Shown in pieces: positions 1-9,117 of a DNA stretch of 20,414 nucleotides. Source of the stretch: an uncultured Bacteroidales bacterium (lineage in GTDB: Bacteria > Bacteroidota > Bacteroidia > Bacteroidales > Paludibacteraceae); assembly GCA_946616535.1 (NCBI GenBank), contig CAMOJA010000022.1, forward strand, positions 1 to 20,414, written 5' to 3'. Every line of letters starts with the position of its first letter. The first letter of the stretch is position 1. The translations under genes were made by a program, and so were the position numbers. A model generated the notes under the pieces. It saw only the letters and a list, made by a program, of their open reading frames with translations. It ran no database searches and had not been told where the DNA came from.

Positions 1-2
1 GC

Positions 3-320
3 GGCAAGGCTCCGTTTGGAATCGCCGGAAAGGGCAGTCTGCCGAAGTTCCATATTAACTGGAATGCGGAAGGTGGTATCTTCGACCGTCCGACAGTTCT
101 GCAAGGCTTGGGCGAAGCTGGCCCGGAGGGCGTCATCCCGCTGACGAAGTTCTGGCAGAAGATGGATGCAATCGCAAGGTCTATCGATGCCAGAGACGGA
201 GGCGGGGGCGGTACGCTGTACCTGTCCATTAACCTGGATAAAAAGACCATCGGACAGGCTACGGTCGATTACGTCAATGAGCAGACGCTTACATTCGGTG
301 TCAATCCGGTGATGTTATAA
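3..320 (+). CDS. Tail tape measure protein, C-terminal end (partial)
   Basis: The reading frame is open from the left edge, so only the last 105 residues are present. The segment with GGIFDRPTVLQGLGEAGPEG followed by VIPLTKFWQKMD is the typical C-terminal signature of phage tape measure proteins, which set tail length and help DNA cross the host envelope. It is followed 11 bp later by the next tail gene, the expected order for siphophages (tape measure, distal tail, tail/baseplate protein, fibre). An internal TTG at 108 could be mistaken for a start, but the frame continues upstream with good coding sequence. The N-terminal coiled-coil bulk of the protein lies outside the window. The family call rests on the C-terminal motif and gene order only. 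Confidence 0.85.
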   Translation, partial: GKAPFGIAGKGSLPKFHINWNAEGGIFDRPTVLQGLGEAGPEGVIPLTKFWQKMDAIARSIDARDGGGGGTLYLSINLDKKTIGQATVDYVNEQTLTFGVNPVML

Positions 321-331
321 AGGAGGCTGCA

Positions 332-1195
332 ATGGCTGAATCGATGCTTTTCTATATAGGGACCTCCAAAGTTAAGGAAGTCCGCAAGGGTGGCGAGGTC
401 ACCCAACTGTCATGGGGAGCGAAAAGCAAGTGGCTAAAATTCTCTCGCCCGGACACGTCCAAGAAGCAAATCAAATACCAGAAGAAAAAAAAGAACGGAT
501 ACAGCAAGGCGTCGTCATGGGCGGCCGGTGGCGTGACTAGATACGGCACGGCTATCCCAGCGACGGCCCAGAGAACCGTTGCCGGTGTCGAGAGAACATG
601 TGATGTCCGGTACAGAATGCGGAAGTACACCAAGTACACGCGGACCGCAAAGCAGAAGAAAAACAAGAAATGCACCCGGACGATTTACACATATTATGTG
701 TATCAGCTTCAGTACAAAGACAAGCTGACGGTCGAAACCGAATACTCCGAATACCGGGACGGAATCGACTACATCTACTTCACTGACCACTACTACGACG
801 ACCAAGGGCAGGCCATTCCGACCACAGGACACATGGACCACCCGAACAGCGTTTCTCTGGTCTATGCGGATGTTCGGAAAAACTTTGAGGCGAACGCCAA
901 CAACAACGATGCCCGGGACAACATGGGCACGTACATTCTTGCCAATGTCCGGGCCAACGTGGTTACCCTCAATCTGACATGGCAAGGGCTGTCTGCGGAC
1001 GACGGCACAGATCTACTGGACACCCTGAACCCGGCCCGGGACACTTCGGGCGAGTATCCTTATTTGGTCGTACAGTATTATGACCCGGCAACCGGCGAAG
1101 CCAAAAACGGCACATTCTTCGCCGGTGACAGGACAGTCGAGAAATACCCGAACGGCTCATTCAAGGAAATATCGGTACAGCTCACGGAGGTATAG
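332..1195 (+). CDS. Distal-tail-like protein with a large basic insert
   Basis: A 287-residue protein that starts at ATG 332 behind GGAGG (322-326). Its place right after the tape measure gene is that of the distal tail (Dit-like) protein, which joins the tail tube to the baseplate; this is inference from gene order. Residues 31-131 are strikingly basic: I count 29 Lys/Arg against 4 Asp/Glu, including KKKK at 51-54 and a Lys/Arg/Tyr-rich run at 93-131. The C-terminal part (about 195-287), with ILANVRANVVTLNLTWQG and a closing strand pattern GSFKEISVQLTEV, looks like a normal all-beta tail domain. The next gene carries an equally large acidic insert, so the two may touch in the baseplate. I recognise no specific named family. 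Confidence 0.6.
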   Translation: MAESMLFYIGTSKVKEVRKGGEVTQLSWGAKSKWLKFSRPDTSKKQIKYQKKKKNGYSKASSWAAGGVTRYGTAIPATAQRTVAGVERTCDVRYRMRKYTKYTRTAKQKKNKKCTRTIYTYYVYQLQYKDKLTVETEYSEYRDGIDYIYFTDHYYDDQGQAIPTTGHMDHPNSVSLVYADVRKNFEANANNNDARDNMGTYILANVRANVVTLNLTWQGLSADDGTDLLDTLNPARDTSGEYPYLVVQYYDPATGEAKNGTFFAGDRTVEKYPNGSFKEISVQLTEV

Positions 1196-1198
1196 GTC

Positions 1199-3664
1199 AT
1201 GGATTACAACGTCAAAATTATTGTAGGTCAGAACGAATACCTCGAGGAACAGAGCGTCGAATACACCGACTACAACACCGTCAGGGAACCGTCCATCACT
1301 GACATCACGCTTATCAATAACGCATGCTCTGGCACGATGGAGATTGGAGCGACAGCAAGCGACTGCCTAAAGTTTCGTATCATCAATCCAGACCAGACCG
1401 TCTATGACGGCGAAGAGGTAGAGCTGTGGGTGCAAGAACCAGACACCGAGGAACGGCCCAGAGCGGACGAGATCGAGGACGAGGTCGGGGACGATACTGC
1501 AGACGAAGCCGAATATGACGACGGCGAGGAAGAAGTAGCCGACCCGGACGAAGAGGGCGAAGACCTTGACCCGGAAGATGAGGAAGACGCAGACACGGTC
1601 GACGAAGAAATGGAGGCCGGGCTGACCGAGCAACTGACCGGCGAGGACCCGGACCCGGAAACCGACGTTGACCCGGACCCGGGCGAGCCGTCTTGGATCC
1701 GAATTGGTACGTTCTACGTCTACAACCAGACGAACAACGCTGACGGCAGTATATCTCTGGTTTGCTATGACGGTTTCCTCCTTATGGCCGGGCAATTCAA
1801 GCCGACCAACAAAGTGGCGACCATCGCCAGCATGTACGAAGACCTACGAACCCAGACTCTTGCCAACTGTGGCATTTCTGTCGATGCGGAAGACTTCGGG
1901 GATTTTGCCAACGAGAGTATGACCATCGACTACATTCTGTCGTACCGTGAGGCTCTGGGCTATTTCGCCGGAATCCTTGGTGGATTCGTTGAGTTTGCGG
2001 ACGACGGTACTTGCGGGATAAGCCAGTACGGCTATGACGACAACGTCCTGATTGATTCGGAGCTAATCAGCTATGCGGAGACGTCAGCCGGTGAAATGGT
2101 CGTTGAAGCTGTGTCATGCAACCGGAGCCGGGCGGCCATGAGCGAGGACATCATCGAAGCCGGACAGGGTGGACAGGAAATCTCGTTCGTCAATCCGCAC
2201 GTGACCCAAACGATGCTCGATGCGGTCTATGAATCCTATAAGGGCATGCGGTTTGTCGGGGCAACTTTACAGGCCCCATGGCGACCGGAGCTGACAGCGG
2301 GCGAATTCGTCCGGGTATTCAGTGAGGACGAGTACCGCAACTTCCTGATGCTCCGAAACAACCTTGACCAGAACAGCGGGGAAATGACAGCGGATGAGAT
2401 AGCCCAGATTCAGGCTGACATGAACAGTCTTGGCCGTATCATTCTTATCAGCTCCCAGACCGTTTCGTTCAATGGCAACGCAGTAACCACGATTCAGAGC
2501 ATCTGCGGAACCGAAACGGAAAAGAGCAACCCACCGGCCACCAGACTGGAGGGGCTGATTTCGGCTGCCGGGGAGACAGCGAGCAAATACATTACCTATG
2601 TGGATACGGAGCACGGCATCCGGGTATACGATGGTGAACCATCAAACGAGGACGTCAATTTTGCCCAGATGAATGCTAATGGCATGCAAGTTTATAAGGG
2701 CGGTGTAAATGTAGCCGAGTTCGGGACGTCCGCAAGGATTGGCAAGGAAGCTGATTCTAACGTCCAGATTAAGAACGATTCTATCCAGATGCTCAAGAAT
2801 GGCGTGGTCTGTTCGGTGTTCAGTCTGCCGGTGGAATCGACAACGGATGTAATGACGGTCCGCTATAAGACAACCGTGCAGTCTGCATCCGCCGGGTCTA
2901 TGCTGTTCTATGTTCCGGGCGATTCGTTCAAGAACATACCGACTCACGATGGCCAGAAACTTGTTTTTACCGGCCCGAACGGGGAGACAGGGCAGATTGG
3001 CACAACGGTACCGACCTATGACGCAGACGACCCGGATACGTGGTTCCGGGTGCTGTACGATGCCGACAACACAGCCTCCGTCTATACGGCCCCTGGCTCT
3101 TCGATTCCTAATGGGGCTTATGTGTTCCGGTTCATCTGGTACATCAATGTCGTGTCTGCCCAGTGTTATGTTGGGTGCTATCCAGATATGCTCGATGGCG
3201 AAGTGATGTTCGGCGTTGGTAACGGTGAGAGCGACAGCGAGCGGTCAAATGCGTTCACGGTGGATTGGCTCGGGAATGTGACGGCATCCGGTGAAATCAA
3301 ATCCAAGACGGTGGTTGAGGATGTAACGACATTCGCTGAAGGGTGGGAGCTTTTCGATGGCTATTCCTGTAAGATTCGTCGGTCCGGCAACGTGGTCGAA
3401 CTAAACGGAGCCATCAGGAACAAGTCGGCTGTCACGCTCAACACAGTGGCGAAAGAAGTGTTTTATATCTCATCAGATTGGTCTGATTACTTCCCACCGG
3501 CCAAAGTGTTTGAAGTATGCAACGGCTCAAGCCGGGCCAAGTTCCTAATGGCAATAGACCCGGCCGGAACGGTCACGTTTGAAAGGGCGACAGCAAACGG
3601 CTCATCCTATGACTCATTTAATGCCGGTTCATGGTGGCCATTTCATGTTGTTTGGATAGTTTAA
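1199..3664 (+). CDS. Tail/baseplate protein (tail-associated, receptor-proximal) with hyperacidic loop
   Basis: An 821-residue protein starting at ATG 1199, 8 bp after GGAGG (1186-1190) and 3 bp after the previous stop. Position and size match the siphophage tail-associated protein (prophage endopeptidase tail / Tal class) that forms the tail tip. The N-terminal part (1-79 and 165-430) has the beta-rich pattern of such hubs, for instance VELWVQ and WIRIGTFYVYNQTN, which flank an inserted loop. That loop, residues 80-163, holds 45 Asp/Glu and only two basic residues, with DPDP-type repeats near its end. The middle (about 460-680) is fibre-like, and the C-terminus (about 695-821, beginning near GNVTASGEIKSKT) resembles receptor-binding tail domains. 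No catalytic peptidase residues could be assigned with confidence. Confidence 0.7.
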   Translation: MDYNVKIIVGQNEYLEEQSVEYTDYNTVREPSITDITLINNACSGTMEIGATASDCLKFRIINPDQTVYDGEEVELWVQEPDTEERPRADEIEDEVGDDTADEAEYDDGEEEVADPDEEGEDLDPEDEEDADTVDEEMEAGLTEQLTGEDPDPETDVDPDPGEPSWIRIGTFYVYNQTNNADGSISLVCYDGFLLMAGQFKPTNKVATIASMYEDLRTQTLANCGISVDAEDFGDFANESMTIDYILSYREALGYFAGILGGFVEFADDGTCGISQYGYDDNVLIDSELISYAETSAGEMVVEAVSCNRSRAAMSEDIIEAGQGGQEISFVNPHVTQTMLDAVYESYKGMRFVGATLQAPWRPELTAGEFVRVFSEDEYRNFLMLRNNLDQNSGEMTADEIAQIQADMNSLGRIILISSQTVSFNGNAVTTIQSICGTETEKSNPPATRLEGLISAAGETASKYITYVDTEHGIRVYDGEPSNEDVNFAQMNANGMQVYKGGVNVAEFGTSARIGKEADSNVQIKNDSIQMLKNGVVCSVFSLPVESTTDVMTVRYKTTVQSASAGSMLFYVPGDSFKNIPTHDGQKLVFTGPNGETGQIGTTVPTYDADDPDTWFRVLYDADNTASVYTAPGSSIPNGAYVFRFIWYINVVSAQCYVGCYPDMLDGEVMFGVGNGESDSERSNAFTVDWLGNVTASGEIKSKTVVEDVTTFAEGWELFDGYSCKIRRSGNVVELNGAIRNKSAVTLNTVAKEVFYISSDWSDYFPPAKVFEVCNGSSRAKFLMAIDPAGTVTFERATANGSSYDSFNAGSWWPFHVVWIV

Positions 3665-3692
3665 TGATGTTTTTCTATATGGAGGTTATTGA

Positions 3693-6029
3693 ATGAACAC
3701 TTTAACACTCACGTTTGAGGTTAACGGCCAAAACCTCATCAACACATCGGACAAGCTCTGCATGGCATCCGATACCATTAACTATGTCGAGGCGGTTTTT
3801 GCCCTGGGCGACGGATGGGACGGTTTCGATTCTGTCCGGGCAATCTGGACGAACAACCGGGAAACCTATGCAACTGTTCTGGACGCATCCGGTAAGTGCA
3901 AGGCCCCGGTCGAGCTTCTGGCGGTAAAAGGACCGGTCAAGGTTGGTCTGATCGGGAGCATCACGGAGAACGACATTCTCACGGACCGGCTCACGACATT
4001 CCAGACGGTGGCGTTGAACATCGCTAAAAAGGTGCCGGTCGCCGGGGAAGAAACCAGCAATGTCACTCCAAGCCAGTTCGACCAGTTCGTTGCCATCGTA
4101 CAGGGTGAAGTCGCAAAAGTCACCGGTATGACAGCCGAAGCAACCACGCTCCCGGCTGGATCCGAAGCAACGGCGCTCTATTCCGACGGCGTTCTGACGT
4201 TCGGTATACCCACCGGCCCACAAGGGGAACAAGGCCCTAAAGGCGACAAGGGCGACAAGGGCGATACTGGCGAGACTGGATCTCAAGGTCCTAAAGGAGA
4301 TAAGGGCGATACGGGAGCCACCGGCCCGCAAGGCGCCACCGGAGAGACCGGACCTAAAGGTGACACCGGAGCGACACCCGACTTCTCCATCGGCACCGTC
4401 GAAACACTCGCACCGGATCAAGACGCCACCGCAACCATCACAGGCACACCGGAACAGCCGGTGCTGAATCTCGGTATTCCAAAGGGTGAAACAGGCGAAG
4501 TCAGCATGAATGACTTCCTCAAGGTCGCCGTCACCGACACCGCATCAGGTAGTGGTGTAGTCACTATCCCCGATGGGGCTAATCTGCCGATGCGTTCCCT
4601 CAAGGTCACATTAACCCCACAGCAAGACCTGCACGGGTATGATAAGCCGTGGGTCGGTGGTACGGGGGTAAACATCATGCCGTATCCCATCGAGCGAGAA
4701 GTAACGTTCAACGGCGTGACGTTTAAGAGCGACGGAAAAGGCAACATCACGTACACCGGAACCTGCAACGGTGACAACTACGCAGTTATAAGCGTCCCGG
4801 AGTTTACCATCCCGAGCGGGGACTCCTACAAGGTGGCTTTTCTTAATTCGCAAACGGTCGGGCAGATGGCGTTCACATACAACGGCACAATCGTTGATAG
4901 TTGGAACTTGAATGTTGTCAACAAAGTGTCGACGTACAGCGGCATGAGCAACAAACAATGCAACGGGGTTCGTGTCAACATCGAGAATGGCGTAACGTAT
5001 AACCAAAGCCTGTCAATTATGTTTGTTCCAACTTCTACAGAGGTAAGCGGGTATATACCATACTCCAACATCTGTCCTATTAGCGGGTATGATGAGGTGA
5101 GTGCGAATGTGGTGGGGAAGAATCTGCATCCAAGCACGGCACAATCTTCGCCAGTTACAAGCATGGGGATTACCATGACAGCCGAAAACGGTGCTTTTGT
5201 GTTCGTAGGCACATCGACTGGAAACGGCGGTCGGCTGTCGTTTAGGACGGTTCCGTTTATGCTGAAATCCGGAACGTATGTCCTGTCACAAACGACAGAA
5301 GGCTCTGGTAATGTTTATCCTGTTGTTCATAATGCGGTCGGCAATACGGTCATAAAGCAAGGTCTGGGAACCCTAACCCTTGCGGAAGACACAACCGTAT
5401 TTATTGGTTACAACCTCAATGCTTCAGTCGGAACGGTATTTAATTTAACCGTATATCCGCAAGTAGAACTCGGTTCAACCGCAACTGACTACGAACCCTA
5501 CCAAGGCTCATCCCACACCGCAGACCTCGGACAGACTGTCTACGGCGGTACGGTGGATTTGGTGAGTGGGGGGTTGGTGATTGATAGGGCGATGGTGGAT
5601 TTGGGTACGTTGAATTGGAACTACGGAAGACCTTTTGGCGGAGCGAACGAGTTCTTTTGGAGTTCTGGCCTTTCGGGAATCGCAGAATTTTCGGCGGCAA
5701 CCGTGCAGACAAACTCTAATTCATCAGGATATTTTCCAAAATCGGCAAACGAGATGAATGGTCAGTACGCATCGACAAATGGAGCGTTCTCGTTGTTCAA
5801 TAACTGGGTTGTAGTTCACGATAGTAGATACAACAATGCCACGGCATTCAAGACGGCTGTTAATGGCGTTCGGTTAGTTTACCCACTCGCCACACCACAA
5901 ACCTACCAACTCACACCGCAGGAGATTCGGACGCTTGTTGGGACGAATAATGTGTGGTCGAATGGGTCGAATACATACATCAAGTATGTCGCAGATACCC
6001 GCCTGTTCATCCTCAAGGTGACACAATGA
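3693..6029 (+). CDS. Collagen-like tail fibre / baseplate upper-protein-like adhesin
   Basis: A 778-residue protein starting at ATG 3693 behind GGAGG (3681-3685). The N-terminal 1-115 resembles the baseplate attachment domain of Firmicutes fibres ([17 protein letters not shown]). Residues 175-228 are 18 uninterrupted Gly-X-Y triplets rich in GPK, GDK and GDT, a collagen-like trimer stalk. Two degenerate beta-sandwich units follow, roughly 325-460 and 470-620. Each has a pattern of a Gly-rich turn, a strand such as [10 protein letters not shown] or [10 protein letters not shown], and a closing aromatic strand ([16 protein letters not shown]); these may bind sugar. The C-terminal 620-778 ends with the common [17 protein letters not shown] stretch. 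DNA after about 5510 changes to GT-rich codons, a sign of mosaic exchange. It likely recognises the host surface; the receptor is unknown. Confidence 0.85.
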   Translation: MNTLTLTFEVNGQNLINTSDKLCMASDTINYVEAVFALGDGWDGFDSVRAIWTNNRETYATVLDASGKCKAPVELLAVKGPVKVGLIGSITENDILTDRLTTFQTVALNIAKKVPVAGEETSNVTPSQFDQFVAIVQGEVAKVTGMTAEATTLPAGSEATALYSDGVLTFGIPTGPQGEQGPKGDKGDKGDTGETGSQGPKGDKGDTGATGPQGATGETGPKGDTGATPDFSIGTVETLAPDQDATATITGTPEQPVLNLGIPKGETGEVSMNDFLKVAVTDTASGSGVVTIPDGANLPMRSLKVTLTPQQDLHGYDKPWVGGTGVNIMPYPIEREVTFNGVTFKSDGKGNITYTGTCNGDNYAVISVPEFTIPSGDSYKVAFLNSQTVGQMAFTYNGTIVDSWNLNVVNKVSTYSGMSNKQCNGVRVNIENGVTYNQSLSIMFVPTSTEVSGYIPYSNICPISGYDEVSANVVGKNLHPSTAQSSPVTSMGITMTAENGAFVFVGTSTGNGGRLSFRTVPFMLKSGTYVLSQTTEGSGNVYPVVHNAVGNTVIKQGLGTLTLAEDTTVFIGYNLNASVGTVFNLTVYPQVELGSTATDYEPYQGSSHTADLGQTVYGGTVDLVSGGLVIDRAMVDLGTLNWNYGRPFGGANEFFWSSGLSGIAEFSAATVQTNSNSSGYFPKSANEMNGQYASTNGAFSLFNNWVVVHDSRYNNATAFKTAVNGVRLVYPLATPQTYQLTPQEIRTLVGTNNVWSNGSNTYIKYVADTRLFILKVTQ
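4215..4376 (+). repeat. Collagen-like Gly-X-Y coding repeat
   Basis: Eighteen in-frame Gly-X-Y codon triplets inside the tail fibre gene. The repeated GGCGACAAGGGCGA-type units make it a likely site for slippage and for homologous exchange between fibres of different phages. Confidence 0.9.
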
Positions 6030-6703
6030 TGACCAAGCGTGAGGCCATAGCGACGGTTATTCTGGCCGCAATCCTTTTGGCCGTCGCTCTGATCAGCCAG
6101 TCGGATGCGGCCATTAAGGGCGTACCGGTCAAGGGCGGGACCTACCGGACCAATACGGCGGCCCAGTGGCAACTGTATAAGTACAGGGCCGTAGACCTTC
6201 CCAAACGGTACCCCTACAAATACGCACCGTGGCGGTCGTTCCTGTTGATAGACGAATATACCAAGGTGACCGCCGACAGCTCCCACAACATTCTGGTCAT
6301 TGACCCGGAGCTGTACGACACCATCAAACCGGAGGCGGACAGCAATCGGGACAAAGCCAAGCGGATACTGGCCCGGTACAAGGTGAAGGGCAGGGGTAAA
6401 ACGGCCTATAAAAAGATCGGCCGGTACGTCCGGGCCGGGTCCTATAAGAAGGGCATCAAGTCGGCTGCCGGTTTCTTCGACCATCACGGCGGCGACTGTG
6501 CGGCCCATGCGGCTGCGGTATACGTCCTGTGTCAGGTCCAGGGCATACCGGTGCGGTACTGCATCGGAAGCATGGACGGAGGCTGCCACGCGTGGAACCG
6601 GGTGCGGCTCGGCCGGGTGTGGTACTGGGCAGACGAGACGATGGGGATGTGGTTATCGAGGAGTTTATGGGAAGGATACAAGAAGCCGATGGAGATGTGG
6701 TGA
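6026..6703 (+). CDS. Secreted transglutaminase-like cysteine protein
   Basis: A 225-residue protein. The start ATG at 6026 overlaps the fibre stop (ATGA); a second ATG follows directly. Residues 8-29 form a hydrophobic helix after MTKR, ending in SDAA, which looks like a signal peptide or signal anchor. The C-terminal part has the transglutaminase/papain-like order of catalytic residues: Cys158 in [16 protein letters not shown], His188 in GGCHAWNRV and Asp203 in WYWADETMG. Such domains cut or cross-link proteins or peptidoglycan peptides. Between tail fibre and holin it could act on the cell wall during release, modify the host surface, or be tail-bound. The middle (40-140) is basic and Tyr-rich and matches nothing I know. 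Catalytic type is fairly secure; substrate and location are inference. Confidence 0.65.
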   Translation: MMTKREAIATVILAAILLAVALISQSDAAIKGVPVKGGTYRTNTAAQWQLYKYRAVDLPKRYPYKYAPWRSFLLIDEYTKVTADSSHNILVIDPELYDTIKPEADSNRDKAKRILARYKVKGRGKTAYKKIGRYVRAGSYKKGIKSAAGFFDHHGGDCAAHAAAVYVLCQVQGIPVRYCIGSMDGGCHAWNRVRLGRVWYWADETMGMWLSRSLWEGYKKPMEMW

Positions 6704-6715
6704 GAGGAGGAAGAC

Positions 6716-7081
6716 ATGAATACAGGAACAAAACTACGAACAATACTCATAATAGCAACGTGCCTCAACACGGCACTGATGGCAACAGACGTAACCGGAT
6801 TCCACAATGCGGTTCTGGATACCATCTACACGTGGGCATCTATCATCTTGAACTTTATCATCGTGGCACTGGCTACCTACTTCAATAACGACTACACACC
6901 GATAGCGGCCGAGCATACAGGACGAATGCGTCTGGAAAAGGCCCAGAATGCCGGCATCATCAACGGCGAAGACTTCACGGACGACCCACAACCGGACGAG
7001 GACGGCGAGGATCTGGACGAAGACGAAGCCAACACGCCGGACATTGACGACGGACCGGAGGATGGTGAAGCTGATGAGTAG
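6716..7081 (+). CDS. Phage holin with acidic cytoplasmic tail
   Basis: A 121-residue protein starting at ATG 6716 after GAGAGGAGG (6701-6709). Two hydrophobic helices (about 9-23 and 37-55) are followed by TYFNNDYTPIAAEHTGRMR, a post-membrane motif common in small holins of Firmicutes phages, and then by an acidic tail (84-121). Holins pierce the membrane at a set time and let the endolysin reach the cell wall. The next gene is the endolysin, whose start overlaps this stop. The acidic tail is longer than usual and has little other than Asp, Glu, Gly and Pro. The holin call rests on topology and neighbours. Confidence 0.75.
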   Translation: MNTGTKLRTILIIATCLNTALMATDVTGFHNAVLDTIYTWASIILNFIIVALATYFNNDYTPIAAEHTGRMRLEKAQNAGIINGEDFTDDPQPDEDGEDLDEDEANTPDIDDGPEDGEADE

Positions 7082-8087
7082 TGCCAATTTCAAACAGTAC
7101 GATTCCAGGTGGGGAAACAAGAACTATAACGGTTCCTCCACGATGGCACAGGCCGGATGCGGGCCAACATCTGTAGCGGATATCGTCTACAACATCGATG
7201 AAAAGATTACCCCTTGGAAAGTCGCCCAATGGCTCAAGGCTAACGGCTATGCGATCTATGGCAACGGAACAGCATGGGACGGTATTCCTGCGGCATTGAA
7301 GCGCTATGGTCTTATCGATGTTCGGGAAGTTTCCAAGATGTCGGATGTTTACGACTACATCAGCCGTGGATATAGAGCGGTATTCCTGACAAGCTATGAA
7401 TATGCCAAGGACAACAACGCCCCGATGCGGACGATCTGGACCACTTCGGGGCATTTTATTGCCGTGACAGCCTATAAGCATGAAAACGGAAAGCACTATT
7501 TCTGGACCCGTGACCCGGGCGGTCGTGGAAATAATGGCTGGCATTGCTACGAAACAGAAATGCGGGGCTGGCTGCCCAAAATCTGGGTCTGCAAGGTACC
7601 GGCTACGGAGGACGACGAGATGAAGAAGAAACGGAAGAAAATAGCCAATAAGGCTGCAGCGTGTGCGTGGCCATACGGAACCAAGAAGTCAAAATATAAG
7701 TACCCATCAGGTAAACGAAGAAAGAATTATGTAAAGGCACTGAAAGAGGCATACGGACAGCGTAAAGGCTGGGGCCGTCAGACCAAAGCAGGTGCGTCCT
7801 GTGACGTATTCGTTGGTACGGTTATCCGGGCGGCTGGTATCGATAAGAAGTTCCCCAGAGGTCTGGACGAACAGAAGGTATACCTGCGGAAATCCAGCAA
7901 ATGGCACCGTGTAGCCAGGAAGCACATGAAAAAGGGCGACATCGTAATTCGTAACGGTGTGCATATCATGATATATATGGGCGGCGGTCGTGTGGCCAAT
8001 GCCCACTATAAGAAAAAGATCTATCCGATTATCGAAAAGGCCAGCAAGGAAATCTATGGGAGCATTAAGGTTTACAGAGCATCATAG
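7074..8087 (+). CDS. Two-domain endolysin (C39-like peptidase plus NlpC/P60- or CHAP-like domain)
   Basis: A 337-residue protein; ATG 7074 overlaps the holin stop by 8 bp. It sits 12 bp after the GGAGG at 7057-7061, whereas the upstream ATG 7062 would have no spacing. Domain 1 (about 5-178) has a C39/papain-like layout: Cys29 in QAGCGPTSVAD, His127 in TSGHFIAVTAY and Asp147 in TRDPGG. A Lys-rich linker (183-191) leads to domain 2 (about 195-337), with Cys243 in GASCDVFVGTVIRAAG and His297 in NGVHIMIYMGGG, typical of NlpC/P60 or CHAP peptidoglycan peptidases. Both domains probably cut peptide parts of the host wall. There is no signal peptide, so export needs the holin. A recognisable cell-wall binding repeat is absent; domain 1 may take on that role or add a second cut. 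Confidence 0.8.
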   Translation: MSSANFKQYDSRWGNKNYNGSSTMAQAGCGPTSVADIVYNIDEKITPWKVAQWLKANGYAIYGNGTAWDGIPAALKRYGLIDVREVSKMSDVYDYISRGYRAVFLTSYEYAKDNNAPMRTIWTTSGHFIAVTAYKHENGKHYFWTRDPGGRGNNGWHCYETEMRGWLPKIWVCKVPATEDDEMKKKRKKIANKAAACAWPYGTKKSKYKYPSGKRRKNYVKALKEAYGQRKGWGRQTKAGASCDVFVGTVIRAAGIDKKFPRGLDEQKVYLRKSSKWHRVARKHMKKGDIVIRNGVHIMIYMGGGRVANAHYKKKIYPIIEKASKEIYGSIKVYRAS

Positions 8088-8103
8088 GACGGAGGCGGCA
8101 CCA

Positions 8104-8412
8104 ATGGCAAGTATTATCGTTAACTCATTTTTAGGGGCATGCGGAGCCGGTATCCTGACCATCATCGTTATTCTGATTAAATGGATCTGGAAAAAGTTCA
8201 GGGCCGACGACATCACGATCAAGGCTCTGGCCCATGACGCATACTTCCGACACTGCCGTTATCTGCTCCTGAAGGAAGAGCTGACCGAGGAAGAATTGGA
8301 GAACCACAATTATCTCTGGAAAGCATACAAGGGACAGGGCCTCAACGGGACCGGCGAACAATTACATAAGCAGATATTGGAAAAGAAGGTCATTGTCAAA
8401 CAGGACCATTAA
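8104..8412 (+). CDS. Small single-pass membrane protein of the lysis module
   Basis: A 102-residue protein starting at ATG 8104, behind GACGGAGG (8089-8096). One hydrophobic helix (about 5-29) is followed by the basic stretch KWIWKKF and then a soluble charged domain with the sequence RHCRYLLLKEELTEEELENH and GQGLNGTGEQLHKQ. I have seen this combination next to endolysins in Firmicutes phages but know no proven function; a second holin, an antiholin or a lysis accessory protein are the options. It is the last gene of the rightward late block, directly before the terminator. Confidence 0.6.
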   Translation: MASIIVNSFLGACGAGILTIIVILIKWIWKKFRADDITIKALAHDAYFRHCRYLLLKEELTEEELENHNYLWKAYKGQGLNGTGEQLHKQILEKKVIVKQDH

Positions 8413-8592
8413 CACAGCCCCTTATCGGGGAACATTGTCCTCCTTTTTTCGTATATCCCACCAAGACCAGAAACCGGTCAAGGTGGGATTTTTTTATTGG
8501 TGGTTTTTGAGTAAATGGCGCAAGGTATAACTTATCGACCCTCCAAAATTAAATCGCTTAAATCGGCGTTTAGGGCTTCCATGTTATGGTAA
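8413..8592. other. Intergenic gap between late operon and minus-strand gene
   Basis: 180 bp with the late terminator at its left. A tandem 9-bp repeat, TTAAATCGC/TTAAATCGG (8549-8566), lies between the terminator and the minus-strand gene's stop. I see no supported coding region. Confidence 0.6.
8456..8495 (+). terminator. Rho-independent terminator of the late operon
   Basis: TCCCACC (8456-8462) pairs with GGTGGGA (8482-8488), and GACC (8465-8468) with GGTC (8476-8479), separated by a symmetric AA/AA internal loop. Seven T residues follow directly (8489-8495). A weaker hairpin with a T6 run (about 8416-8449) lies just upstream. There is no T-run on the minus side, so it acts mainly on rightward transcription. 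Confidence 0.88.
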
Positions 8593-9075
8593 TTATTTGG
8601 CAGCCTTATGGTAGTACAGATATGTGTCGAAGTCTTCCGGTGTTCCCACGATTTCCACCCGGACGGCATCGACCAGGTCTGACTTGAACAGTTTTTCATA
8701 CTTGGCACCGTCCCGGTACAGGGTGCCGACGCAGCAGCCGGACAGCTTGACGTTGATATACTTCTGGGTGGTCGTGTATGATTCGCTGTCAATGATTGCC
8801 GATATATCCACAAGGCCCTGTGGATTGGATAAGTCAATCTGTGGATTCTTCTTAATCAGTTTCTTGACTCCGGCGATGGCATACTTGTCCTGATACGTTG
8901 CCAGCTTGACCCGGTCGAAGCCATCGGAGCACGGAGCATTGGGAAAGCTAACGATAGGTTTTTCCGTGATGCCGGATGCTTTCGGTTTCTTCTGGGCCGG
9001 TTTTTTCTTTTTCGGCGGTTCCGGTTCTGGTTCCGGTTCGGTGAGGGCATCTTTCAATAGATCTAAAAATCCCAT
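8593..9075 (-). CDS. Minus-strand accessory protein of unknown function
   Basis: A 160-residue protein, the only gene here on the minus strand. ATG at 9075-9073 follows an ideal AAAAGGAGG ribosome site 8 nt upstream; longer in-frame starts lack one. An N-terminal MGFLDLLKDAL helix is followed by a linker (13-32) of EPEPEPEPP then KKKKPAQKKPK, and a compact domain (about 35-155) with NAPCSDGFD, YQDKYAIAGVKKL, QKYINVKLSGCCVGTLYRDG and a closing VRVEIVGTPEDFDTYLYY. The YINVKL..CCVGTLYR strand-turn-strand slightly recalls HIRAN-type small beta domains, but I would not assign it. It has its own promoter and opposite direction to both flanking operons, which is how phage 'morons' or lysogeny/host-interaction genes are often placed. 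Confidence 0.75.
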   Translation of the reverse strand: MGFLDLLKDALTEPEPEPEPPKKKKPAQKKPKASGITEKPIVSFPNAPCSDGFDRVKLATYQDKYAIAGVKKLIKKNPQIDLSNPQGLVDISAIIDSESYTTTQKYINVKLSGCCVGTLYRDGAKYEKLFKSDLVDAVRVEIVGTPEDFDTYLYYHKAAK

Positions 9076-9117
9076 GGTAAAATCCTCCTTTTGGGTATTG
9101 CAAAACTTTTCGCCATC

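Noticed and set aside
3702..4421. Minus-strand open frame of 239 codons opposite the fibre gene
   Set aside because: Lies fully within the collagen-like fibre gene on the other strand, has no ribosome site, and its sequence is a shadow of the codon bias.
5500..6029. Diversity-generating retroelement variable region at the fibre tip
   Set aside because: No reverse transcriptase, template repeat or C-type-lectin signature in the window.
5903..6589. Minus-strand open frame of 228 codons
   Set aside because: Opposite a gene with a clear active site and signal peptide; no ribosome site or promoter.
8532..8582. Minus-strand peptide of 16 codons downstream of the minus-strand gene
   Set aside because: No ribosome site; only the tail of an out-of-frame reading.
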